A stretch of DNA of 24,740 nt. Origin: Anaerolineaceae bacterium (GTDB lineage Bacteria; Chloroflexota; Anaerolineae; JAAYZQ01). Location of the stretch: contig JAAYZQ010000069.1 in NCBI GenBank assembly GCA_012514775.1, positions 1 through 24,740 of the forward strand, read 5' to 3'. Position numbers and translations under genes: made by a program. The notes under the pieces are model-generated. The model searched no databases. It worked only from the letters and a program-made list of their open reading frames with translations, and had not been told where the DNA came from. Shown piece by piece: positions 7,399 through 15,068 of the stretch. How positions within the stretch are numbered: the first letter of the stretch is position 1; each line of letters begins with the position of its first letter.

Positions 7399-9912
7399 AT
7401 GCGTCACAGTTGCGTAGCACTAGTCTGGTCGTGGGCCTTCTTTGCCGCTGCTGCGGCGACCATCTGGCTGGTCGCCCCGCCCGCAACCGGCGTTGCCGGC
7501 GTCCTTGACGTCGGCGACGTCGTCTATGTCTCTGCCGGCGATGGCACGTGCGCCGGCCACAAGCCCTGCTACACCAACATCCAGGACGCGGTCGCGTCCG
7601 CTCCCACGCGGAGTACCGTTCGGGTCGCCACCGGCACTTACACCGACCCCGACACCGGCCACCTCGGCTACCTGGTGTGGATCTACAAGCCGCTGCGGTT
7701 GCAGGGTGGATGGAACCAGGCCTTTACGTCGCGCGACCCTGCTGCCCACCCCACCATCCTCGACGCCCAGGGCCAGGGGCGCGTGGTGCGTGTCTACAAC
7801 CCGGCCCAGGCCATCGAGGTGGCCATCGAGGGCTTTACCATCCAGGGCGGCAACGCCACCGGCATGGGGCTCGAGTGCGGCATATTGGCCGGCGGCTGTG
7901 GTGGTGGCATCATGGGCTTCGACGCCTCACTTCTCATTGCCGGCAATGTCATCACGGGTAACGTGGCCGCCGATTCGAGTTCTGATGATCATGGCTATGG
8001 CGGTGGCGTGGCCCTGACGGGGCTATTTCGCCCGGTCACCGCGACATTGCGGGCCAACATCATCCAGAACAACGCGGCCCACCGGGCGGGGAAGGACGCA
8101 TTTAACAGCAACGGCGGGGGAGTGTATATCGACGGGTCCGACAGCGTGGTGCTCGTCGACAACCAGGTGAGGGGCAACACCGCCGCCAGGGGCGGCGGTG
8201 TCTATGTCAAATGGAGCGACGGAGCCAGCTTCTCGGGAAACGTCATTGCCGGGAACGACGCCTTCTCGGGAGGCGGCCTTTACTTCTGGGCAAGCAATGC
8301 CTCCACCTTTGTTGGCAACACCATCGCGGACAATGCCGATGCGGGCCTGCGATTCGAGATATCGGAGCAAGTTCACTTTGAAGGCAACACTTTACAGGGC
8401 AACGCCAAAGGCGGAGCGTCGCTGCCGGGCCCTGTAACGGCCATAGACAACGTGATCTCGGGCAATGGCACGGCCGGGATCAGCGATCAGGCTGCGTTGT
8501 CGCTTGGCGCGCCCGCACTGATCGAGGGCAACCTCGTGTCGGGTAACCACCAGGAAGGCATCCTCGTCACATCCTTCGTGGAGAGCTCCGCCGTCATCCA
8601 CGACAACAACATTATTGACAATCTGGGCACCGGGCTGCACGTCGAAACAACAGGCGACATCCAGGGCAACCTGATTGCGCGCAATCTCTCGGGGGCGTAC
8701 GGCGGCGGCATCGTGTTGACGAAGGCCCCGGGTTCCGTTGTCTTGAACAATACCATCCAGGGCAACGAGGCGGATCGATGCGGCGGTGGCATCCAGATCT
8801 CTAACAGCAGAGAAACGATCGTGCGGTACAACGTGGTCAGCGGCAATCGCGCAGGGTGCGGAGGTGGCCTGGAACTGGCATATTCCGACGACAGCACGTT
8901 CAGCGACAATCTCATTTTCGATAACGAGGCTGACGCTGGCGGTGGCGTTTTCGTGCGTTGCTGTGTGTTTGAAGCCTTTACCCGGAACGCCATCAGGCAG
9001 AATCGAGCGTTATTGGGCGGCGGGGTGTATTCCGAACGGGGTTCAAGCTTCATCGCCAATGACATCTCGGACAACCAGGCGACGGACGGCGGCGGCGTCT
9101 GGAGCAACCAGTATACGGAGCTGAGGGGGAACCGCATCACTGGCAACATTGCCGTGGACCACGGAGGTGGCCTGTACCGGGAGCGGGGCAACAGCGTGGT
9201 GAGTCAGAACTTGATCGCCCGAAACCAGGCCACGTTCGGGGGGGCGGTCTATCTGAGCCACTTCACCGAAAAGGTGTCCGACTTTGAGGGCAACACCGTG
9301 CTGGACAACCTCGCCAGCGAGGATGGCGGCGGGCTCTACCTGTCGGCCCAGGGTATAGTCACGCTGACGAACAACGTGCTCGCCGATAACAACGCCGCGG
9401 CCCACGGCGATCAGTTGTACATCTATGCCGGCTACTGGCCGTCGCTGGCCGCCTCGCTGCGGCACAACACCTTTGCTCACCATGCCCTGGGCGACGAGGC
9501 AGTGTTCGTCGGCGACTATACCACCCTGACCATGGTCAACACCCTCGTCGTCAGCCACACGGTGGGCATCGTGGAAGGTGGCGTCGATGCGAGCGTTCTG
9601 GCCGATCACACCTTCTTTGCCTTCAACGGGAGCAATTTCCAGGGCGCCATCACCGGCACGCACGTCCTGACCGGCACCTACAACATCATTAGCACCAACG
9701 AGCGCACAGGCGATCCTGCTTTCGTCGATCCGCGCCTTCGCGACTATCGCCTCACCGCCGCCTCCGACGCCATCGACGCCGGCATCGACGCCGGGGTCGA
9801 CACCGACATCAACGGCAGCCACCGGCCCAACGGCTCTGGCTATGACATCGGCGCCGACGAATGGTGGCTGCGCGTGCTGTTGCCGTCGATTGCCAGGCAG
9901 TATCTGCCGTGA
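7399..9912 (+). CDS. Secreted right-handed parallel beta-helix repeat protein
   Basis: An 837-aa exported protein. Residues 1-33 form a signal peptide (hydrophobic stretch VALVWSWAFFAAAAATIWLV). From about 110 to 700 the chain is built of repeated beta-helix coils of the type 'N.I..N.A..GGGVY', with Asn ladders and GGG turns, as in pectate-lyase-like surface proteins. The segment near 770-820 (FVDPRLRDYRLTAASDAIDAG ... GYDIGADEW) matches the choice-of-anchor-Q-type ending of such proteins. The last residues, LPSIARQYLP, resemble the hydrophobic 'LPxxxR/YLP' tail often seen on Chloroflexota exoproteins. The start is ATG with AGGAGGGAG before it. It may bind or cleave extracellular polysaccharide, but no catalytic residues could be assigned. 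It is followed by the cobalamin-controlled operon, which has its own promoter. Confidence 0.9.
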   Translation: MRHSCVALVWSWAFFAAAAATIWLVAPPATGVAGVLDVGDVVYVSAGDGTCAGHKPCYTNIQDAVASAPTRSTVRVATGTYTDPDTGHLGYLVWIYKPLRLQGGWNQAFTSRDPAAHPTILDAQGQGRVVRVYNPAQAIEVAIEGFTIQGGNATGMGLECGILAGGCGGGIMGFDASLLIAGNVITGNVAADSSSDDHGYGGGVALTGLFRPVTATLRANIIQNNAAHRAGKDAFNSNGGGVYIDGSDSVVLVDNQVRGNTAARGGGVYVKWSDGASFSGNVIAGNDAFSGGGLYFWASNASTFVGNTIADNADAGLRFEISEQVHFEGNTLQGNAKGGASLPGPVTAIDNVISGNGTAGISDQAALSLGAPALIEGNLVSGNHQEGILVTSFVESSAVIHDNNIIDNLGTGLHVETTGDIQGNLIARNLSGAYGGGIVLTKAPGSVVLNNTIQGNEADRCGGGIQISNSRETIVRYNVVSGNRAGCGGGLELAYSDDSTFSDNLIFDNEADAGGGVFVRCCVFEAFTRNAIRQNRALLGGGVYSERGSSFIANDISDNQATDGGGVWSNQYTELRGNRITGNIAVDHGGGLYRERGNSVVSQNLIARNQATFGGAVYLSHFTEKVSDFEGNTVLDNLASEDGGGLYLSAQGIVTLTNNVLADNNAAAHGDQLYIYAGYWPSLAASLRHNTFAHHALGDEAVFVGDYTTLTMVNTLVVSHTVGIVEGGVDASVLADHTFFAFNGSNFQGAITGTHVLTGTYNIISTNERTGDPAFVDPRLRDYRLTAASDAIDAGIDAGVDTDINGSHRPNGSGYDIGADEWWLRVLLPSIARQYLP

Positions 9913-9975
9913 ACGCCGCTCTCAGGGGAGGAACCTGCACTACATGAAAAACTGCTGACTCTCTGCCACTCCCGT

Positions 9976-10004
9976 TTGACAGCCGTCCGCCCCTGTGCTA
10001 TACT
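9976..10004 (+). promoter_or_regulatory. Promoter of the cobamide operon
   Basis: TTGACA (9976-9981) and TATACT (9999-10004) are separated by 17 bases, close to consensus. Transcription should start near 10011, just before the riboswitch aptamer. Confidence 0.85.
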
Positions 10005-10020
10005 GCCTGCAACTGAATAT

Positions 10021-10165
10021 GCCAGACCGTGGTACCCCGTAGCCCGGATGCGCGGGGTTTAATGGGAGAAGCCGGTGAGAGTCCGGCGCTGTCCCGCAAC
10101 TGTAAGGGCCAATGCCCAAGCCAGGACGCCCGCCGCGGTCGCGCACTGCGAACCTTCGCGGAAAG
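10021..10165 (+). promoter_or_regulatory. Cobalamin (B12) riboswitch aptamer
   Basis: The conserved parts occur in order: a stem ACCCCG/CGGGGT (from 10034), AATGGGAGAA (10061-10070), the hairpin GCCGG-TGAGAGT-CCGGC (10071-10087), GCTGTCCCGCAACTGTAA (10088-10105), and the B12 box AGCCAGGAC (10119-10127). These match the cobalamin riboswitch consensus that binds adenosylcobalamin or related cobamides. It sits between a strong promoter and a nine-gene cobamide uptake/remodelling operon and is followed by two terminators, so it probably shuts the operon off when cobamide is plentiful. Outer boundaries are approximate. Confidence 0.95.
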
Positions 10166-10201
10166 GGGTGAGGCGCATGGACCAAGGCCCATGACCACCC
10201 C
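10165..10201 (+). promoter_or_regulatory. Possible antiterminator hairpin of the riboswitch
   Basis: GGGGTG (10165-10170) can pair with CACCCC (10196-10201), with an inner stem CATGG (10176-10180)/CCATG (10189-10193). It uses the same C-run that forms the left arm of the first terminator, so the two structures exclude each other. This is read from the sequence, not folded by program. Confidence 0.55.
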
Positions 10202-10223
10202 TTGTCGAAAGGCAAGGGGTTTT
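10198..10223 (+). terminator. Riboswitch terminator 1
   Basis: CCCCTTG (10198-10204) pairs with CAAGGGG (10213-10219), loop 8 bases, followed by TTTT. It competes with the upstream antiterminator hairpin. Confidence 0.7.
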
Positions 10224-10236
10224 ACGTTGAGAGGAT

Positions 10237-10265
10237 AGCCCTGACCGAAAGGTCGGGCTTTTTTT
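10237..10265 (+). terminator. Riboswitch terminator 2
   Basis: AGCCC-T-GACC, a GAAA tetraloop and GGTC-GGGCT form a stem with one bulged T, followed by seven T. It is a strong intrinsic terminator only 14 bases after the first. Confidence 0.85.
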
Positions 10266-10327
10266 GTAAGGTGGTTCCGACACGGCGGCAACGACTGCGT
10301 TGCCCCGGTCTCGTTCAAGGAGGAAAC

Positions 10328-11464
10328 ATGAGACATCGAATTCTTGCCCTCGCACTGGCGCTGCTGCTCGTCGCCGGCAGTGCCCTGCCCGCCCTGGCTG
10401 CCGCCGACCTGGCAGCGGCCCTCGACTATCTGCGCACCCAACAAAACGCCGACGGCGGCTTTGGCAGCGGCTTTGGCCCTGGCAGCACGGTCGGCTCCAC
10501 GGCCGACGCCGTCATGGCCATCGTGGCCGCCGGGGGCGACCCCGCCGCCTTTGCGCAGGATGGCAACAGCACCCTCGACTACCTGGCCGCCAACGCCGCC
10601 GCCGTGGACAATGCCGGCGACCTGGCCAAGCTTATCATGGCCGCCGTGGCCGCCGGCGAGAATCCGCGCACCTTTGGCGACACCGATTCCGTTGCCCGGC
10701 TGGAGGCCATGGCCGGCGCCGGCGGTCGCATAGGCACGGCCAACGACACCTTTGTCAGCCACCTCCTCGCCGTCCTGGCCCTGGCCAGCGTCCGGCGCCC
10801 CATCTCGGACGCGGCCGTAGACCAGATCGTCCAGGCGCAGCAGGAGAACGGCGGCTGGTCCTGGGACGGCACCGACGCGACGCCCGCCGACACCAACTCC
10901 ACGGCCTTTGCCGTGCAGGCCCTGGTTGCTGCCGGGCAGGCCGGCAGCGAGGCCGTTGCCAATGCCCTGGACTATTACCGCGGCATACAGAACGAGGATG
11001 GCGGCTGGCCCTACCAGAGCCCCTCCGACTTTGGGACGGATACGGACGCCAACTCGACGGCCGTCACCATCCAGGCCCTCATCGCCGCCGGCGAGGATCC
11101 GGCCGGCTGGGAAGGAAGTAGCGGCGTGGGACCGGTGGAAACCCTGGAGGCCTTCCAGAACGAGGGCGGGGCCTTTGCCTGGCAGGCAGCCATGCCCGAC
11201 GATAACCTCCTGGCCACGGTCCAGGCCATCCCGGCCCTGGCGGGCAAGGCCTTTCCCCTGGCGACCACGGACGCCGGCCAGCCGGCCGCGGCAGCGGCGA
11301 CGGCGACGCCCGCTCCCACATCCGCTCCCGAAGCAACGGCCAGCGAGCCGGCGCCGTCCACGATCCCGGAGACGGGCGGCGCGGGCCTGGACCCTGCCCT
11401 GCTCGTCTCCCTGGCCGGCCTGGGGCTGGCGGCCGCGGGCTATGCCCTGCGCCGCCGTAAGTAG
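10328..11464 (+). CDS. Exported alpha/alpha-toroid protein (prenyltransferase/transcobalamin-like repeats) with IPETG anchor
   Basis: A 378-aa surface protein, first gene after the B12 riboswitch. Residues 1-25 are a signal peptide. Residues 26-310 contain six tandem helical repeats, the clearest marked by 'LDYLRTQQNADGGFG', 'IVQAQQENGGWSW' and 'LDYYRGIQNEDGGWPY'. Together they would make the alpha6/alpha6 barrel shared by squalene-cyclase-like proteins and the cobalamin carriers intrinsic factor and transcobalamin. A Pro/Ala/Thr linker follows, then IPETGG, a hydrophobic helix and RRRK, the layout of a sortase sorting signal. Cyclase activity is unlikely, since the barrel is short and lies beside a B12 transporter. 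I infer that it binds cobamide at the cell surface together with the next gene product. AAGGAGG precedes the ATG. Confidence 0.88.
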   Translation: MRHRILALALALLLVAGSALPALAAADLAAALDYLRTQQNADGGFGSGFGPGSTVGSTADAVMAIVAAGGDPAAFAQDGNSTLDYLAANAAAVDNAGDLAKLIMAAVAAGENPRTFGDTDSVARLEAMAGAGGRIGTANDTFVSHLLAVLALASVRRPISDAAVDQIVQAQQENGGWSWDGTDATPADTNSTAFAVQALVAAGQAGSEAVANALDYYRGIQNEDGGWPYQSPSDFGTDTDANSTAVTIQALIAAGEDPAGWEGSSGVGPVETLEAFQNEGGAFAWQAAMPDDNLLATVQAIPALAGKAFPLATTDAGQPAAAAATATPAPTSAPEATASEPAPSTIPETGGAGLDPALLVSLAGLGLAAAGYALRRRK

Positions 11465-11484
11465 CGAGCCGGTTCCCCACCTGG

Positions 11485-11515
11485 CGGGAGGCAGGGGCGG
11501 TGCCCCTGCTTCCCG
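11485..11515 (+). other. Strong intergenic hairpin between the two binder genes
   Basis: Fourteen-base arms (11485-11498 and 11502-11515) with one G-T pair and a 3-base loop. No T-run follows. It may protect the upstream mRNA end or dampen expression of the genes behind it. Confidence 0.6.
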
Positions 11516-11549
11516 GCGGGCGGGACGGCGTGAGAGAAAGGGTAAAGAG

Positions 11550-12326
11550 ATGAGGGGAACCAAGACCGGTTCCCGGCTGTTGGGGAGCCTCCTGCTGCTG
11601 GCGCTGTGCCTCGTGGCATTCCCTGCCGGGGCCCAGGAGCCGGGCCGCGCGGGGCTCGTGGTCCAGTTCGACGAGTCACGCGTCGAGACCCGCTGCCTGG
11701 ACGTGGCAGCCGAGGGCGTCAAGGGGATCGAGCTGCTGCAGGCCTCCGGCCTGGAGGTCCTGGCCGACGTCTCGGGCGGCATGGGCGTCTCGGTCTGCCG
11801 CCTGGAAGGCCAGGGCTGTGACTTTCCCGTGCAGCACTGCTTCTGCCAGTGCATGGGCGGCGCCGACTGTGCCTACTGGAACTATTTCTACCGCGAGGCC
11901 GGCGCGGAAACCTGGACCTACTCGCCCCTGGGTGCCGGGCTGCACACCGTCCTGCCCGGCTTCGTGGATGCCTGGGTGTGGGGCGACGGCCGCACGCCCC
12001 CGGCCGCGGACCTGACCTTCGAGGCCATCTGCCAGCCGCCCACGCCAACCGCCGTCGCGACAGAGGCGGCGACGGCCACCCCGCCGCCTGCCACGACAGG
12101 CAGCGCGACCTCTGCGACGGCCACGGCCCCGCCCCCGGCCACCGCCACGCCCGCTGCCGTGGCCCAGGCGCCGGCTGCTGGGCACCCCGCGGAAGCCCCG
12201 GCCGCGCCGTCCCCGGCCGCCGCCGCGCCCGATGGCGCGGGAGGCACGGGCGGGTACCTGGCCTTTGGCGGCATGCTCCTGGTCCTGGCCGCCGCCGGCG
12301 TCGTCGTTTGGTTGCGGAGACGTTGA
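11550..12326 (+). CDS. Exported Cys-rich DUF4430-like protein with C-terminal membrane anchor
   Basis: A 258-aa protein with a signal peptide (1-29, cut near AGAQ-EPG), an ordered domain to about 165, a Pro/Thr/Ala-rich linker, and a C-terminal helix (GYLAFGGMLLVLAAAGVVVW) ending in RRR. The domain (GLVVQF ... ELLQASGL ... YWNYFY ... ETWTYSPLGAG ... VWGDG) resembles DUF4430, the beta-domain that covers cobalamin in transcobalamin and intrinsic factor. A cluster CDFPVQHCFCQCMGGADC plus Cys in ETRC, SVC and AICQ suggests several disulfides. Together with the preceding alpha-toroid it would make a two-piece B12 binder; this is inference from fold pattern and context. Its stop overlaps the transporter start by one base (TGATG). 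Confidence 0.85.
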   Translation: MRGTKTGSRLLGSLLLLALCLVAFPAGAQEPGRAGLVVQFDESRVETRCLDVAAEGVKGIELLQASGLEVLADVSGGMGVSVCRLEGQGCDFPVQHCFCQCMGGADCAYWNYFYREAGAETWTYSPLGAGLHTVLPGFVDAWVWGDGRTPPAADLTFEAICQPPTPTAVATEAATATPPPATTGSATSATATAPPPATATPAAVAQAPAAGHPAEAPAAPSPAAAAPDGAGGTGGYLAFGGMLLVLAAAGVVVWLRRR

Positions 12327-13414
12327 TGTACCATACCTGGGCGTGGGTTGCCTGGCTGGCGGCCGCGGCGCTGCCGGCCTTTACCCTGCAGAACCCACTA
12401 TACCTGGCGCTGGTCCTGGGCGCGGCCTGGCTGGTCTACACCGCCCTGGGCCGCTCGACACCGCTGGGCAGCAGTTGGGGAGCCTTTGTGCGCATAGGGG
12501 TCTTTTTCCTGGCCCTGTCCATCCCCTTCAACGCCCTGTCCATTCACGCCGGGCGCATCGTGCTCTTTCGCCTGCCCGAGGCCTGGCCCATCGTCGGCGG
12601 GGTGATAACCCTGGAAGCCATTCTCGCCGGCGCGGCCAACGGCCTGGCGCTCCTGGCCATCCTGGCCGTCTTTGCCGCCTTTAACGCCGGCGTGGATCAC
12701 TACCAGCTTTTGCGCGCCACCCCGGCCTTTCTCTTCCAGGCCGGGGTGGTGGTGTCCATCGCCATCACCTTTGTGCCGCAAATGGTGCTCGCCGCCCGGG
12801 AGATCCGGCAGGCACAGCGCATCCGCGGCCACCGGCTGCGGGGTGTGCGCGACTTGTTGCCGCTCATCATCCCCCTCCTGGCCAACGGGCTGGAGCGGGC
12901 CATCCAGCTGGCCGAGACCATGGAGGCCAGGGGCTTTGCCGGCACCCAGACGCCCGCTCCGCGCCGCCAGGCTCTGTGGGTGCAACTCGGGACGCTGGCG
13001 GCGCTCGTGTCCCTCCTGGGCGGGCTGTTCATCCTGGCCTACTATCCCGCCGCAGCGACCCCCGGTTGGGCCCTGGCCGGCCTGTCCGTGGTGGGGCTGC
13101 TGGCCCTGTTCTGGTACCAGGGCCGGGGGGTGCGGCGCAGCCGTTACCGCCGGCCCCGCTGGGAGGCGCGCGACACGGCCCTGGCCGTGACCAGCGTCCT
13201 GGTCATCGCGGCGGTCGCCGGGGCCAGGTTCCTGGCGCCCGCCACCCTGTACTATAGCCCCTATCCGCCGGCCAACCTGCTCCCGGCGTTCAATCCCCTG
13301 ATCGGCGCTGCCCTGCTGCCCCTGGCGCTTCCGGCTCTCCTGCCTGTCGGGAGCGAGACCGGCGGCGGGCATGAGCAGGCCGGGGCGAGGAGTGTTGCCC
13401 ATGATTCGTTTTGA
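12326..13414 (+). CDS. ecfT: ECF transporter T component (CbiQ/EcfT family)
   Basis: A 362-aa integral membrane protein that links the vitamin-binding S subunit to the ATPases. The two coupling motifs of the family are present: QRIRGHR (164-170) and MEARGF (199-204), on the cytoplasmic helices that sit on the ATPases. At least eight hydrophobic segments are seen. The protein is longer than the usual 260 or so residues because of extra C-terminal membrane helices (after about 285). The tail (SETGGGHEQAGARSVAHDSF) runs over the start of the ATPase gene by 14 bases. Context makes a cobamide transporter most likely. Confidence 0.92.
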   Translation: MYHTWAWVAWLAAAALPAFTLQNPLYLALVLGAAWLVYTALGRSTPLGSSWGAFVRIGVFFLALSIPFNALSIHAGRIVLFRLPEAWPIVGGVITLEAILAGAANGLALLAILAVFAAFNAGVDHYQLLRATPAFLFQAGVVVSIAITFVPQMVLAAREIRQAQRIRGHRLRGVRDLLPLIIPLLANGLERAIQLAETMEARGFAGTQTPAPRRQALWVQLGTLAALVSLLGGLFILAYYPAAATPGWALAGLSVVGLLALFWYQGRGVRRSRYRRPRWEARDTALAVTSVLVIAAVAGARFLAPATLYYSPYPPANLLPAFNPLIGAALLPLALPALLPVGSETGGGHEQAGARSVAHDSF

Positions 13415-15068
13415 GCATTTAGGCTATCGCTATCCGGGGTCGGCATCGGCCATCCTGGACGATCTTTCCTTCGACGTGCGAGAGGGCGAGTTTCTGCTGG
13501 TCATCGGGCCCTCGGGCTCGGGCAAGTCGACCCTGCTGCGCTGCCTCAACGGGCTGGTGCCCCATTTCTACGGCGGGCAGATCTCGGGCCGGCTGTCGGT
13601 TGCCGGGCTCGACCCGGTGGCCCTCGGCCCGCGGGGCATGGCCGGCACCGTCGGCTTTGTCCTCCAGGACCCGGAGGCCCAGTTCGTCGTGGATCGTGTG
13701 GAAGACGAGCTGGCCTTTGCCCTGGAGAACCAGGGGATGGACCCCATCGTCATGCGCAAACGGGTCGAAGAGGCCCTTGATCAGCTCGGCATCGCCGCTC
13801 TGCGGGCCAGGTCGGTCAACACCCTCTCGGGCGGCGAGCGCCAGCGGGTGGCCATCGCCGCGGTCATGACCCTCCAGCCACGCCTTCTCGTCCTCGACGA
13901 GCCCACCTCGCAGCTCGATCCCCAGGCCGCCGAAGAAGTGCTGGACACGCTCGTCAAGCTCAACCAGGATCTGGGCCTGACCGTCGTCCTCTCCGAGCAT
14001 CGCCTGGAGCGGGTGGTCCAGTACGCCGACCGCATTCTCTACCTGCCCGGCGAGGGCCGGCCGCCGGTGCTGGGCGAGCCCCGTGCCGTCCTGCAGCAGG
14101 TGGAGCTGACCCCACCCCTCATTACCCTGGCCAAGGCCCTCGGCTGGTCGCCCCTGCCCCTGACCATCAAGGAGGGGCGGCGTTTCGTGGGCCGGGAGGC
14201 GAGGGCGACACAGGGAGAAAGCGTGCTTCCCGCGGCGGCGCCGCCCGCGGCAGAGGCAGCCCCGGCCGCCGTGATCTCGGTCAGCAGCCTGGGCTTTTCC
14301 TACAACGGCCATCCCGCCCTCGACGGCGTCTCGTTGAGCGTCCGCCAGGGCGAGTTCGTGGCCCTCATGGGCCGCAACGGATCGGGCAAGACAACCCTTC
14401 TCAAGCAGCTCGTGGGCCTCTTGCGCCCCCAGCGCGGCGAGGTCGAGATCGTCGATCCGCGCTCGCGCCAGGCCTTTAACACGCGCCAGGCGGCGGTGGA
14501 AGAGATCATTGGCGTGGTGGGCTATGTTCCGCAGAACCCCAACGCCCTGCTCTTAAACGATACCGTGGGCCAGGAGCTGGACTTCACGCGGCGCGGGCAC
14601 CGGCTGCCCCCGGCGGACAACGGCCTGCTGCTGGATACCCTGGGCCTGGCCGCCCATGCCGAGGACTATCCCCGCGATCTGAGCGTCGGCGAGCGGCAGC
14701 GGGTGGCCCTGGCCTCCATCCTGGTGGCCGAGCCGCAGATCCTGCTCCTGGACGAGCCGACGCGGGGTCTCGACTACGGCCAGAAGGAGGCCCTGGTGGG
14801 CTTCTTGCAGGCGGAAAAGGCGCGGGGGCGGACCATCATCATGGCCACGCACGACGTGGAGCTGGTGGCGGGCTGTGCCGACCGGGTGGTGCTCCTGGGC
14901 GACGGGCAGGTGGTGGTCGACGGCCCGGCCCGGCAGGTGATGAGCGAGTCGCTGGTCTTTGCCTCGCAGATCAACAAGCTCTACCGCGATCCCGCCCTGC
15001 TGACCGTCAAAGACGTCCTGGCCCGCCACGGACTCCCGCCGGCCTCGGGGAACGGCAACCATGTCTGA
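13401..15068 (+). CDS. ecfA: ECF transporter double ATPase (fused EcfA1-EcfA2)
   Basis: A 555-aa cytoplasmic protein with two ABC ATPase domains in one chain, driving vitamin import. Domain 1 has Walker A GPSGSGKST (36-44), Q-loop Gln89, signature LSGGE (142-146), Walker B LLVLDEP (162-168) and His200. Domain 2 has GRNGSGKTT (324-332), Gln378, signature LSVGE (427-431), LLLDEP (448-453) and His484. The second signature has Val for the first Gly. A Pro/Ala linker (about 265-290) joins them. I chose the ATG at 13401, with AGGAG 8 bases upstream, over 13371, which adds ten residues and lacks a good ribosome site. It overlaps both neighbours. Confidence 0.94.
   Translation: MIRFEHLGYRYPGSASAILDDLSFDVREGEFLLVIGPSGSGKSTLLRCLNGLVPHFYGGQISGRLSVAGLDPVALGPRGMAGTVGFVLQDPEAQFVVDRVEDELAFALENQGMDPIVMRKRVEEALDQLGIAALRARSVNTLSGGERQRVAIAAVMTLQPRLLVLDEPTSQLDPQAAEEVLDTLVKLNQDLGLTVVLSEHRLERVVQYADRILYLPGEGRPPVLGEPRAVLQQVELTPPLITLAKALGWSPLPLTIKEGRRFVGREARATQGESVLPAAAPPAAEAAPAAVISVSSLGFSYNGHPALDGVSLSVRQGEFVALMGRNGSGKTTLLKQLVGLLRPQRGEVEIVDPRSRQAFNTRQAAVEEIIGVVGYVPQNPNALLLNDTVGQELDFTRRGHRLPPADNGLLLDTLGLAAHAEDYPRDLSVGERQRVALASILVAEPQILLLDEPTRGLDYGQKEALVGFLQAEKARGRTIIMATHDVELVAGCADRVVLLGDGQVVVDGPARQVMSESLVFASQINKLYRDPALLTVKDVLARHGLPPASGNGNHV

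Noticed and set aside
8000..9200. Repeated GGCGGC-type words in the beta-helix gene, considered as CRISPR or tandem repeats
   Set aside because: They follow the protein coil period and are not identical repeats with unique spacers.
9944..9958. Tiny frame ATG-AAA-AAC-TGC-TGA after a GGGGAGG
   Set aside because: Four codons only, before the riboswitch promoter; no reason to call it a leader peptide.
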